Shown: positions 1 through 8,019 of the stretch, piece after piece
Numbering within the stretch: the stretch's first letter is position 1
How the letters are laid out: each line of letters starts with the position of its first letter
Origin: a bacterium
GTDB taxonomy: Bacteria; UBP14; UBA6098; B30-G16
NCBI GenBank assembly: GCA_030613005.1
Contig: JAUWMV010000026.1
Coordinates: 1-32,173 of the forward strand
Length of the DNA: 32,173 nucleotides
Direction of reading: 5' to 3'
Program-made: the position numbers and the translations under genes
The notes under the pieces: generated by a model
Seen by the model: the letters and a program-made list of their open reading frames with translations, nothing else
Told to the model about the DNA's origin: nothing
Databases searched by the model: none

Positions 1-43
1 GAATCAATTAATCATATACTTAAATTTCACTATCTCGAATTTC

Positions 44-826
44 CTATTTCAATGACCAGAGATTTACCTTGCGTTCTTCGCCTGTGAGATGAATGAAATA
101 TTCCTCGAGTGTCTTGCCGGACATTTTTGCATCGCTGCGAAGCCTGTCAGGATTGCCTAACGCGAGTAGTTTCCCTTTGTTAATAATACCAATCTTTGTG
201 CAGGTATCCTCCGCAACTGAAAGAGTATGCGTGGACATAAAGAATGTGGTTCCTTGCTCTGCTAACTTTCGAATAATTTGCTTGACCAATCGCTGGCTTT
301 GCGGGTCGAGACCCACCATCGGCTCATCGATAACAATTAGTCGAGGATCGTGTAGTATTGCGGACGCCATTATTATTTTCTGGCTCATTCCATGAGAATA
401 CTCACATGATAAATCATCTCCCCATTCTTCAACGCCAAAAAGATCGAAAAGCATCTCAATTCTTTTTGCAATTATTTTGCGTTCCATTCCGAATAAAGAC
501 CCTACCAACTCCAAAAATTCACGACCGGTAAGCCTTTCATATATGTATGGATTATCGGGAATATAACCTATAAGTTTTTTGGCTTCAACAGGCTCGCTTA
601 CAATGGAATGACCACCAATTTTTATAGTGCCTTTATTTGGTCTGAGAAGGCTCACAATCATCTTTATTGTTGTTGTTTTACCTGCACCGTTGGGACCTAA
701 AAATCCGAATATTTCACCACTTCTTAGCTCAAGATTCAGGTCGTTAACCGCAAGAGTCTTACCGAAACTCTTACTGACACCATCGATAGTTAGAATGAAT
801 TCATCTTCCAAATTCTTGTTATTCAT
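44..826 (-). CDS. ABC transporter ATP-binding protein (ABC-2/BcrA-type)
   Basis: This is the cytoplasmic ATPase of an ABC transporter; it would power an integral membrane partner. The 260-aa protein has a Walker A GPNGAGKT at about residues 44-51, a variant signature YSHGMSQ at 143-149 (in place of the usual LSGGQ), a Walker B LIVIDEP at 163-169 followed by the D-loop GLDPQ, and an H-loop STH. The YSHGM signature and a C-terminal tail ending near EEYFIHLTG are typical of ATPases paired with ABC-2 type permeases. No permease is visible. Because the gene reads leftward and ends 43 bases from the window edge, the partner is probably just outside. The substrate cannot be predicted. Confidence 0.93.
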   Translation of the reverse strand: MNNKNLEDEFILTIDGVSKSFGKTLAVNDLNLELRSGEIFGFLGPNGAGKTTTIKMIVSLLRPNKGTIKIGGHSIVSEPVEAKKLIGYIPDNPYIYERLTGREFLELVGSLFGMERKIIAKRIEMLFDLFGVEEWGDDLSCEYSHGMSQKIIMASAILHDPRLIVIDEPMVGLDPQSQRLVKQIIRKLAEQGTTFFMSTHTLSVAEDTCTKIGIINKGKLLALGNPDRLRSDAKMSGKTLEEYFIHLTGEERKVNLWSLK

Positions 827-899
827 TGATCACCACTGCATAGAATCTTAATTTGTAAGCACATGTACAGATAGAATATAAACGATCACATCAACATTG

Positions 900-1808
900 C
901 TATTTGTCTTTTTCAGGTTTTGCGAATTTGCCAAGAGATAAAATTTTAGCAATATTAGCCTTGTCTGTTACTTCGTATTCAATGAGCCCGGGCTCGACTG
1001 CCGAAATGAGAGTCGTAACACCGGGTCCATGCCCGGCATACTGGCAATTGCCGTGCATAACGATACCAATCGAAATTGCGCCACGCCGATAGCTTCTGCC
1101 GTATCTGTTATCGTGATCTGTGATAGCGACAAAATCTCCGAATCTCAATTTGTCCAAGCCGAGTTCGGCTATGTATTTCTCATCTGCGGTCATAATATCG
1201 TAGTCGCCTCTGCCCATAGAGGTAGATCCAACTCCGCTGCCCATAAGCTGTCCCGGTACAACTGCTGCAACCGGAACTTTAATACCGTGTCCTGTGTCCT
1301 CGATATCCCACTTATCTAATATTCGAGGATCGAGATTGCAAACGGCAATTTCTGGATAATCTACGAACTTCAAGCCCTGCCCGAAACCCTTGATAAGTAT
1401 TTTATCGTCCATAAGCATTTTATCCTTTATTTCGCGAGAGAACTCGATAATCACATGCTCTGCTCCACCGTGATGTCCCAAAACAACTCCTTTGTCGCCT
1501 TTAGCATCGCCGGAGACAATTGTCGCCGTGTTGCCGGTGCAGGAATAGAAATTGAATCCATTGTTTTGACCCTCGAACCTTTTTTCGAAATTGGCGATTG
1601 CGGAGACCGATGGCTCGATGTGATCCGCTTCCCAGCCGAACGCAGGATCGCCAGCTTGTATGTTGTATGTTATTCCGCCGGTTCCGGGAAGCATAAACGG
1701 CTTTCCATTTTTGTCGAAACTGTGTTGACCTCTGTGCATTGGTGGGCTAACAACGCCCTGAACGGAAATCATAACAAGTTTATCATCGTTTGTCTTAGGT
1801 TTAGCCAT
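900..1808 (-). CDS. DUF4438 domain-containing protein
   Basis: This 302-aa protein resembles the DUF4438 family along its whole length. It opens with a VQGVVSPP segment, followed by a glycine-rich GTGGITYNIQAGD stretch near residues 42-54, and has a conserved-looking GQLMGSGVGS and HGPGVTTLIS near the C-terminus. There is no signal peptide or membrane segment, so it is probably cytoplasmic. No enzymatic activity is established for the family as far as I know, and none is assigned here. A GGAGG ribosome-binding site sits a few bases before the ATG, which supports the start. It is separated from the ABC gene by 73 bases and may or may not be co-transcribed with it. Confidence 0.85.
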   Translation of the reverse strand: MAKPKTNDDKLVMISVQGVVSPPMHRGQHSFDKNGKPFMLPGTGGITYNIQAGDPAFGWEADHIEPSVSAIANFEKRFEGQNNGFNFYSCTGNTATIVSGDAKGDKGVVLGHHGGAEHVIIEFSREIKDKMLMDDKILIKGFGQGLKFVDYPEIAVCNLDPRILDKWDIEDTGHGIKVPVAAVVPGQLMGSGVGSTSMGRGDYDIMTADEKYIAELGLDKLRFGDFVAITDHDNRYGRSYRRGAISIGIVMHGNCQYAGHGPGVTTLISAVEPGLIEYEVTDKANIAKILSLGKFAKPEKDK

Positions 1809-1990
1809 TTTAACCTCCGATTTTATTTTGATTGTTATTATTTTCGAAGTAATAGACGACTCTTAGATTGGTTTGGAGTTATTTTATGTGAAATAAGCGA
1901 ACATTTTGCTTAAAAACCCAGAAGATCTAATTTTTGGCGATTGTTTTCTTACTATCATCTCAAGTGGTTTTCCATCATTGGTAGACCCTT

Positions 1991-3769
1991 TTAAATACGC
2001 TTTTTTGGTCGCCCACGGGGTCTCTTTACTACACTTGGCGAAGCACCTGTCAGTTTATTCTTCAAAATAAAATAGAAAGAGAGTATTTTTTCGAGATATT
2101 CATCTGCAGCTCCACTTTTGTCATTAAAGGATATTGTCTCTTTTCCAATCATAAGTGTAGCATAGGCAAGTTTTGTCTCATCCGATCCTGTCATTTCTTG
2201 TTTGTAATCAGGATTAAGTGTGTTAATCTGAATAATTCTTGAAACATATCTACTATGTTTAGATGGTCCTTCCTCAAAAGACTTTTCTTCATAGTTGAAT
2301 CCACGACCTTCTTTTTCTTTTCCAGTAATTGGTTCTCTTGTTTGCTCAGGTTCAGCGATCCGAATATTGGCTTCTGCTTTTAATTCTCCTGTTATTGCAG
2401 TTAATATGGCTGGAATGGTAGTTTTTGATTTGCACTTAAAGCGGACATGAGCAGTAACAACGCCATCCTTGTCGGCTTCAGATGCTTTAAGAAATAAGCT
2501 TTCTGTTATCAATTCAACTGAAGAAGAATCACTAATGCTAAGTTTTACTATACTATTACCAGGAACTACCTTAGGCACAAAAGCTTTCAAAGGAAGAGTT
2601 CCAGTTTTTCTTGGTTCGATTCTAATTGAAGAAGGTACGAAATCAAAACCATTAGGTGGGAGCTTTTGTTCACGAGGTTTCCGTCCCAACCCTTCCAATA
2701 ACTCTAAGTCTTTAAATTCCTCAGTCTTTAAAATATCCACCGCTAATTCAATAGCTTTTTTCTGAATCTCAGTTAATTTCTTCTCTGCTTCCTCCTGTTT
2801 AAGATTCTCAACCTCTGATTTGATTGATGGTCGGAGTTTATCGAGTTCATCAAGTAGACTTATCCAATCCTCATTTTCCTCAAATCCTGTTCTGGCAGGT
2901 AGAGGCTTTAAAAAATCAGCATAAATAAATCCCCTTATATCTCCATTCGCATAAATGCTTTCCTCTAAGCCGTAAGCAGACAAGGTCTTAATATCATCAA
3001 CAATTGTAACGCTCATATGTCGAATGCTAACCGTCCCTTTTCCAGATGGATCAAAATATAATTCCAAGGAAATTTTCTTCGTTCGATCACTTGCGAGAGG
3101 CCAGTCTTTATAAGCTTCGCCTACGGGCGGAAGTTCTATTTTTAATGATTTTACAGAATAAGATTTTCCTTTGGTGGAGATCATAATCTTAAGAGACCCA
3201 TCCTTTAGGAATGGGTCAAATTTTTCGGCAAATATTTTTTGTAGTCTCCCAGGCGAAAGTGGGCCCCTTGGTTTAGTAGGATCGAATACTAAGCCAGAGA
3301 TAATAATTTTTATTCCAGGTTCTCGCAGAATTTCTCTTTTTCTTGCAGTTTCAAATTCTGCATCATCGGAGCCTTCACGAAGTGTAACCCTTATAGTTTC
3401 AGTACCCTTATCCTTCTTAGAATAAAAAGTGCATTTCTTCCCGATTTGAAGAAAGCTAAACATTCCGATTCCAAGTTGACCTATCTGCTTAAAGTCTAGG
3501 CTCCTTTTTGCAGAATCGGCTACTCGCTGAAGGGAATCTATAAATTCCTCTTTAGACATTCCATAAGGATATTCAATTGTGATTCTGTCACTTTTCATTG
3601 TAAATTTTACTTGGCAAACAGGGAGCTCTTTTCCAGTCTTTTTTGCTTTATTGTGTTCATCTACAGCATTACTTATATGCTCCTTTATAGCATCGGCAGG
3701 ATTTCGATACAAACTTCCCAACCGACTGAGAGCATTTGCCGTATGTAGCTTGATCTGAACTTTCCTCAT
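1991..3769 (-). CDS. GHKL/HSP90-like ATPase with C-terminal AT-hook
   Basis: The 592-aa protein begins with a GHKL (HSP90, MutL, histidine-kinase) ATPase fold. An N-box KEHISNAVDEH at about 29-39 has E30, N34 and D37, and a G2 motif IGQLGIGMFSF at 96-106 closely resembles that of HSP90. The G1 box is unusual: where HSP90 has D-x-G-x-G-M, this protein reads EYPYGM (66-71), so the adenine-contacting Asp is Glu and the first Gly is Pro. A charged, probably coiled-coil region follows at about 305-355. The last ten residues form an AT-hook-like tail (RPRGRPKKRI) expected to bind DNA. The start codon overlaps the stop of the upstream HTH gene (ATGA), so the two are translationally coupled. It resembles the MORC/MutL-like ATPases found near restriction systems, but that placement is inference. 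Confidence 0.75.
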   Translation of the reverse strand: MRKVQIKLHTANALSRLGSLYRNPADAIKEHISNAVDEHNKAKKTGKELPVCQVKFTMKSDRITIEYPYGMSKEEFIDSLQRVADSAKRSLDFKQIGQLGIGMFSFLQIGKKCTFYSKKDKGTETIRVTLREGSDDAEFETARKREILREPGIKIIISGLVFDPTKPRGPLSPGRLQKIFAEKFDPFLKDGSLKIMISTKGKSYSVKSLKIELPPVGEAYKDWPLASDRTKKISLELYFDPSGKGTVSIRHMSVTIVDDIKTLSAYGLEESIYANGDIRGFIYADFLKPLPARTGFEENEDWISLLDELDKLRPSIKSEVENLKQEEAEKKLTEIQKKAIELAVDILKTEEFKDLELLEGLGRKPREQKLPPNGFDFVPSSIRIEPRKTGTLPLKAFVPKVVPGNSIVKLSISDSSSVELITESLFLKASEADKDGVVTAHVRFKCKSKTTIPAILTAITGELKAEANIRIAEPEQTREPITGKEKEGRGFNYEEKSFEEGPSKHSRYVSRIIQINTLNPDYKQEMTGSDETKLAYATLMIGKETISFNDKSGAADEYLEKILSFYFILKNKLTGASPSVVKRPRGRPKKRI

Positions 3770-4431
3770 TTCTGTCCCCCCTTCTTTTTGAAAAAATCAA
3801 ACCTGTTAGTAGTTAAAGTAAGCCATCTTCTGAATTTGTCTTCATCTCCCAGCATGGTAAGAAGGCTCGAAATGTATCCAATATCGCCAGGATCTAATTC
3901 TTCCCGAAATATTTCCCGGCTTTCTTTCGAACTATCTCTAAACCATCTGAGTTCATCTTCTAAAAGTAATAGAAGATATTTTATTTTTTCCGTCTTTAGT
4001 TGTGCTTTCCGTAACATTAAATCCAAAGTTGGAATTTCAAAACCAACAGTTTTTGCAATCTTTTCTATCACAAGTTTTGGTGGTATCTCCTTATTTTGGA
4101 TACATTTAGCAAGACTTTGTACATCCCAGCCAATCTCATCTGCTAAATCTTTAATTGTAGGATAGCGATGTTGAGTTTTCCACCATTGCAAAATTTTCAT
4201 CCAGAGTATTTTCCAGTATGTCTTGGTTTCTTTCCGTGATTTGAGAAACTTTTCCATTTTTTCAATATATATTGAGGATGGTATTCTTTTGTTTCTAGTT
4301 TTTAAAAAGTATTTTTTAAAAGTTCCATATGGTATACCCAAATTTTGTGCCATTTCCTTTCTGGTGCGGTTTCTCGCTCGAGAGTAATCCTCTATTTCTA
4401 TTAACAATTGACTAACTGATTTCGTGTTCAT
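3766..4431 (-). CDS. Tandem helix-turn-helix protein, partner of the GHKL ATPase
   Basis: Starting at the ATG at 4431, which has AAGGTGGG 6-8 bases upstream, this encodes 221 aa; a longer 248-aa reading lacks such a site. It carries two helix-turn-helix-like segments. The first is near residues 20-45 (RKEMAQNLGIPYGTFKKYF) and the second near 90-120 (IKDLADEIGWDVQSLAKCI). Both resemble Cro/C1-type units. A leucine-rich helix follows at about 150-165. The C-terminal part is charged and unassigned. The ATGA overlap with the ATPase gene indicates one operon and a likely complex. It could be a repressor of the unit or a DNA-recognition subunit. I see no catalytic motif. Confidence 0.7.
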   Translation of the reverse strand: MNTKSVSQLLIEIEDYSRARNRTRKEMAQNLGIPYGTFKKYFLKTRNKRIPSSIYIEKMEKFLKSRKETKTYWKILWMKILQWWKTQHRYPTIKDLADEIGWDVQSLAKCIQNKEIPPKLVIEKIAKTVGFEIPTLDLMLRKAQLKTEKIKYLLLLLEDELRWFRDSSKESREIFREELDPGDIGYISSLLTMLGDEDKFRRWLTLTTNRFDFFKKKGGQK

Positions 4432-4598
4432 TTTTATCCCACCTTTTTTTTCCACACTTTGAGATTGACTCAATAATCTGAATTTTCCACTAACTTCTTC
4501 ACATCCTCTCACATTGCAGTTATATCCCCATTATCCGCTCACTAGTATTAATATACGTTTCCTGCGAGTTCTTGGCAATTGTTTTTCCCACCAGAATA

Positions 4599-4650
4599 CT
4601 TTCTATCCTAATCTTATTTTACCTCTTATTCACGCCTAATCTCGCTATTA
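4599..4650 (-). pseudogene. 3'-end remnant of a second nucleotide-sugar dehydrogenase gene
   Basis: This 52-base segment matches 5507-5558 at 46 of 52 positions. On the minus strand it reads the codons for IARLGVNKR and a stop, exactly the C-terminus of the intact dehydrogenase gene at 5527-6855, followed by the same downstream bases. The four differences within these codons are all third-position and synonymous (Ala, Gly, Val, Asn). This looks like the end of a diverged allele of the same gene, not a random repeat. The homology stops abruptly beyond 4650, just before the protease gene. Confidence 0.7.
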
Positions 4651-4676
4651 GTCCGCTGTTAGACGATGTTTGCCCT

Positions 4677-5105
4677 TTAGAAGCTTAATGTGAAGCTGTT
4701 AGTGTATCCCGTGTAAATGAAAACTCCATGCTGCAAAACGTCCCGACCAATAAGACACTGTATGTGCTGACCTTTTAGTGGAGCTGCAATTACCACACCT
4801 TCAACAACCACATTGTTAGGAAATAGAAGACGTATAAGGTATTCATAGCATTGGACACTGGTAGATGACGGTGTATTAATTAACGTCAAGCCAACGGGAT
4901 TAAGGTTTAGCTGTCTAACAATGTCCTCTTGCACAACTGTTCCTGTGGCTCCAGTATCGATCATTGCAAGTGCTTGGACAGGTGTTGGTACATCTTTACT
5001 ACTTTTCCGTGAAATCTCCTCAATTATCGATCCCACTGCGAGCCTGACTTCGACGACAGGACCCACTTCTTTCAGATTGGGTACTTGTGTAGTAAACGAT
5101 GGCAT
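4677..5105 (-). CDS. Retropepsin-like aspartic protease
   Basis: The 142-aa protein has the catalytic signature of clan AA (retroviral-type) aspartic proteases: MIDTGATGTVV at about residues 48-58, preceded by the hydrophobic AL strand. A second conserved segment, CLIGRDVLQHG, near 117-127 corresponds to the hydrophobic-hydrophobic-Gly motif of the family. At this size it must dimerise to form an active site, as retropepsins do. There is no signal peptide, so it is probably cytoplasmic. Its ATG lies one base after the stop of the 79-aa gene, whose last codons supply the GGGG ribosome-binding site, so the two genes are translationally coupled. The cognate substrate is unknown. Confidence 0.8.
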   Translation of the reverse strand: MPSFTTQVPNLKEVGPVVEVRLAVGSIIEEISRKSSKDVPTPVQALAMIDTGATGTVVQEDIVRQLNLNPVGLTLINTPSSTSVQCYEYLIRLLFPNNVVVEGVVIAAPLKGQHIQCLIGRDVLQHGVFIYTGYTNSFTLSF

Positions 5106-5106
5106 T

Positions 5107-5346
5107 CTATATCCCCAACAGGTTTGAGGTAAAGTTTTGAGGAGTCTCTACCTCAACGATTTGTTTTACAAGGAAAGGCACATTCCCAAAACGTTTATAG
5201 CCTTGACGAATTGCATCGATTTTCGTGTCGAAAACATCGATAATTTGGTCGTCCTTGATAAGTGCAAACTTTCCTTTCGACTTGCCGATTAGCTCATTTT
5301 TTTGAGTACTGTATGTCTCAAGTTCTTTTTTAAGCATTTCTATCAT
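5107..5346 (-). CDS. Small protein paired with the aspartic protease (DUF5678-like)
   Basis: This is a 79-aa protein with a clear AAGGAG site nine bases before the ATG. Its central part, with GKFALIKDD at about 24-32 followed by an acidic strand and DAIRQGYKRFG, resembles the small DUF5678-type proteins. These are often encoded immediately upstream of retropepsin-like proteases; that association is from memory and was not checked here. The N-terminal 20 residues are rich in Lys and Glu. It is the first gene of a two-gene operon with the protease, one base apart. It might be the protease substrate, inhibitor or targeting partner, but no role is established. Confidence 0.65.
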   Translation of the reverse strand: MIEMLKKELETYSTQKNELIGKSKGKFALIKDDQIIDVFDTKIDAIRQGYKRFGNVPFLVKQIVEVETPQNFTSNLLGI

Positions 5347-5506
5347 GTTGAAATACTCCTTTCTTTTTATATATTAGTATATTGAATTATATATTATAAA
5401 AAACATTATTAAAAGCAATCGTTGTTTAGGACAAATTACATTTAACTTATTCATATACGCAGTATTGTAGATATATTCTTGTCAGCTGTTTTTTCCGTCT
5501 GAATAA

Positions 5507-5558
5507 CTTTCTATCCTAATCTTGTTTTACCTCTTGTTTACTCCTAATCTGGCTATTT
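5507..5558 (-). repeat. Direct repeat covering the 3' end of the dehydrogenase gene
   Basis: This is the intact copy of the 52-base repeat shared with 4599-4650. It comprises the last ten codons, the stop and about 20 downstream bases of the dehydrogenase gene. Together the two copies bracket the protease/79-aa unit, giving a cassette with a spacing of 908 bases. Confidence 0.75.
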
Positions 5559-6855
5559 TATCATCGTAATCGAGGATGTCGTGCATTGCATTGCGTGTAT
5601 CGAATATCAGGCGGGAATGCTCGGCAAGCCATTTGTAATCGTACATGGAGTGATCGGTTGTAATTACTACGAGATCCATATTCTCGAGCAGTTCTTCGCC
5701 TAACTCGACAGATTGTATGTAATCGTTTCCCATTCTGAGCTTCGGCACATACGGGTCGTTGTATATAACGTTAGCGCCGTAATCTAAAACAAGTTTTATC
5801 AAATCCAACACCGGAGATTCTCTGACATCGGAGATATCCTTTTTATATGCAATGCCAAGAAATAATACATCTGCGTCCTTAAGCACTCGACCGTGATTGT
5901 TCATATGCCGCATAATTCCCTCGAGAACATAATTCGGCATATTGTAGTTAACCTCACCTGCAAGCTCGATAAAATGTGCATAAAAATTAAGTGATTTAAG
6001 CTTCCATGACAGATAGTGCGGATCGATTGGGATGCAGTGCCCACCAACGCCAGGACCGGGATTAAATTGCATAAATCCAAACGGTTTGGTAGCTGCAGCC
6101 TTTGTTATCTCCCAGACATCGAGACCCAATTTATCACAGATTTTCGCCATCTCATTCACAAGCGCGATGTTTACCGATCGGAAAGTGTTCTCGAGTAGCT
6201 TGACCATCTCCGCAGCTGCCGTTGACGAGACCGGCACAACTTGCTCTAAAAACGAAGAATAGAAATCCACTGCAATCCGAGTACATTTCTCAGTCATGCC
6301 ACCTACAACTTTGGGTGTGTTGCCGGTATGCCATTTAATGTTACCCGGATCGACTCTCTCTGGAGAAAAGGCAACGAAAATATCCTTACCAATAGTATAT
6401 CCCTTTTGCTCGATAGGTTGTGCGATAAGTTCTTCTGTTGTACCGGGATAGGTTGTGCTCTCGAGAATAATGAGCATTTCGGAATGAATGTTTGCAATGA
6501 TCTTTCTCACTGCATCGTTTACATAACTCATATCTGGGTTCTTAAACCTAGAAAGTGGTGTGGGAACGCAGATAATTGCAATATCCACATCCCTCAAAAC
6601 GGAAGAATCGGTGGTCGCCGAGAATCTGCCAGACTGCAAATGCTCTTTAACTTTTTCTGCAGGAATATCATCCACATCCGAGCAACCAGAATTTAACAAC
6701 TCCACCTTAGCTTTGTTGACATCGTAACCCTTGATAACGAAACCAGAGTCGCAGAGCACCATAGCTAACGGCAACCCCACATATCCAAGACCTATTATCC
6801 CACAAATCGCTGATTTATTAACTATTTTATCATCGAGAACACTGAATGAATCCAT
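5527..6855 (-). CDS. Nucleotide-sugar (UDP-hexose/HexNAc) 6-dehydrogenase
   Basis: This enzyme oxidises C6 of a UDP-sugar to a uronic acid in two NAD-dependent steps, for surface polysaccharide synthesis. The 442-aa protein is full length for the UDP-glucose/UDP-GlcNAc dehydrogenase superfamily. It has a Rossmann motif GLGYVG at 22-27, the VPTP segment at 97-100, the conserved ESTTYPGTTEE at 132-142, K219 in EMVKLLENTFR, and the catalytic Cys274 in GGHCIPIDPHYL. The long FNPGPGVGGHC segment and overall length resemble the WbpA/WecC (UDP-GlcNAc or UDP-ManNAc) branch more than the UDP-glucose branch, but substrate is not provable by eye. An AAAGGAG site precedes the ATG. Its 3' end is duplicated at 4599-4650. 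Confidence 0.92.
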   Translation of the reverse strand: MDSFSVLDDKIVNKSAICGIIGLGYVGLPLAMVLCDSGFVIKGYDVNKAKVELLNSGCSDVDDIPAEKVKEHLQSGRFSATTDSSVLRDVDIAIICVPTPLSRFKNPDMSYVNDAVRKIIANIHSEMLIILESTTYPGTTEELIAQPIEQKGYTIGKDIFVAFSPERVDPGNIKWHTGNTPKVVGGMTEKCTRIAVDFYSSFLEQVVPVSSTAAAEMVKLLENTFRSVNIALVNEMAKICDKLGLDVWEITKAAATKPFGFMQFNPGPGVGGHCIPIDPHYLSWKLKSLNFYAHFIELAGEVNYNMPNYVLEGIMRHMNNHGRVLKDADVLFLGIAYKKDISDVRESPVLDLIKLVLDYGANVIYNDPYVPKLRMGNDYIQSVELGEELLENMDLVVITTDHSMYDYKWLAEHSRLIFDTRNAMHDILDYDDKIARLGVNKR

Positions 6856-7056
6856 TTTAATCTCCTTTTGATTCTTTGTTTTATCAAGATAACGTTAGTT
6901 TCAGAACAGTCAAGGATATCGGAATGTATGTGAACTATTACCTTACATATTAAGACCGCAATTTATGTTTTTCAATTGTATTACTTGTTTTCCTAACGAA
7001 GTATTTAAAAATGAAAATTTTATGCATAATAAAAGCAATTAACACAAATTTTCCTC

Positions 7057-7085
7057 TTGACAAAATATTCCTTGCTATTTAATAT
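7057..7085 (+). promoter_or_regulatory. Candidate sigma70-type promoter for the DUF134 gene
   Basis: A perfect TTGACA at 7057-7062 is followed after 17 bases by TAATAT at 7080-7085, in the 394-base gap between the divergent dehydrogenase and DUF134 genes. It would give a leader of about 155 bases before the ATG at 7250. An 8-base palindrome GCATATGC lies just downstream, near 7094-7101. Apart from AT-rich sequence I see nothing else in this gap. Confidence 0.5.
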
Positions 7086-7249
7086 AGTTATGGGCATATG
7101 CTAATAACTCAGAAGATAAAATAAAACCTGAGCTTAATTGGAATGCTTGAATGAATGTATATAGGGAATGGAAATTAGGTAGGATATTTTCACAGGCTAT
7201 TGAAAAAAACTAAAATTCGGATTTAATAATTCATAAATAATTGGGATAT

Positions 7250-7621
7250 ATGACAAGACCAAGAAAACATAGAAGAGTTCGATGTATGGGCATGATAACG
7301 GGTTTTGCACCGATAAAGCCTTCTGCAGGATCGCCAATTTCTCTGGGTTTGGATTATCTTGAAGCTATAAGACTTCACGATTTGGACGGTTTGGATCAGG
7401 AGCAGGCTGCCGCAAGAATGGAGGTCTCTCGGCAAACGTTCGGACGAATACTAAAGGAGGCACACCGAGCAATTGTCGAGGCTATTGTTACCGATAGAGG
7501 CGTTATATTCGCCAATGAACATCCTATCGAGGTTATATGCGAGGAATTTGGGCATCGATACCGTCATGGCAGACAATTTCATGGCGGCGGTATGCATGGG
7601 AGAGATGATGAGGAATGTTAA
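7250..7621 (+). CDS. DUF134 family predicted DNA-binding protein
   Basis: The 123-aa protein starts at ATG 7250; an upstream TTG at 7241 is in frame but less likely. It opens with the family hallmark TRPRKHRRV, then LGLDYLEAIRLHDLDGLDQEQAA and a sigma-like HTH, AARMEVSRQTFGRILKEAHRAI, at about 45-70. The C-terminal tail is rich in His, Gly and Cys (HRYRHGRQFHGGGMHG), a possible metal-binding region. DUF134 proteins are found beside DUF5320 and NifX/NifB-like genes in anaerobes, and here two DUF5320 genes follow on the same strand, so it probably regulates them. No good Shine-Dalgarno site is visible. Confidence 0.88.
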   Translation: MTRPRKHRRVRCMGMITGFAPIKPSAGSPISLGLDYLEAIRLHDLDGLDQEQAAARMEVSRQTFGRILKEAHRAIVEAIVTDRGVIFANEHPIEVICEEFGHRYRHGRQFHGGGMHGRDDEEC

Positions 7622-7731
7622 TTTTAACAAGTGTATAACTTTAATGAATATAAGAAAATGTAATAAACGATATGTTTTTAAAACATCAGAAAAAACGATC
7701 GTTGAATTAAATAAAACAAAGGAGGTATAAA

Positions 7732-7965
7732 ATGCCACGTGGAGACAGAACAGGACCTTCAGGTGCTGGACCTAAGACAGGCCGCGGTCAAGGTTATTGC
7801 ACAGGTAATAATGCTCCAGGATTCCAAAATGTTCCGAATGGACGGGGTATGCGTGGAGCGAGGGTTTCCGGTCGAGGCGGCAGAGGTGGTTTAGGATTTA
7901 GAAATTTGTTCTATGCCACAGGCTTATCTAGATGGGCAAGAGGTATTTTCTCAAAAAAAAGGTAA
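7732..7965 (+). CDS. DUF5320 family protein, short paralogue
   Basis: The 77-aa protein begins PRGDRTGPSGAGPKTGRGQG followed by YCTG, the signature of DUF5320 proteins, and is very rich in Gly and Arg. A perfect AAAGGAGG site lies six bases before the ATG. It lacks the C-terminal coiled-coil helix present in the next gene and ends SKKR soon after the conserved FYATGLSRWARG segment. It is basic and probably unstructured. A single Cys lies in the YCTG motif. The function of the family is not established. It is probably a tandem duplicate of the downstream gene, because the leader (ACAAAGGAGGTATAAAA) is also repeated. Confidence 0.8.
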   Translation: MPRGDRTGPSGAGPKTGRGQGYCTGNNAPGFQNVPNGRGMRGARVSGRGGRGGLGFRNLFYATGLSRWARGIFSKKR

Positions 7966-8019
7966 GTCGAGTCGTAGTTAAATAAGGTAAAAGAAGAACT
8001 TTACAAAGGAGGTATAAAA

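Noticed and set aside
1455-1913. 152-codon plus-strand frame
   Set aside because: It is antisense to the DUF4438 gene and runs into its promoter region; composition is that of a shadow frame.
1935-1950. Possible third copy of the sequence beside the dehydrogenase 3'-end repeat
   Set aside because: TTGGC-ATTGTTTT is shared with 4573-4586, but the match is only about 14 bases and does not include the coding part.
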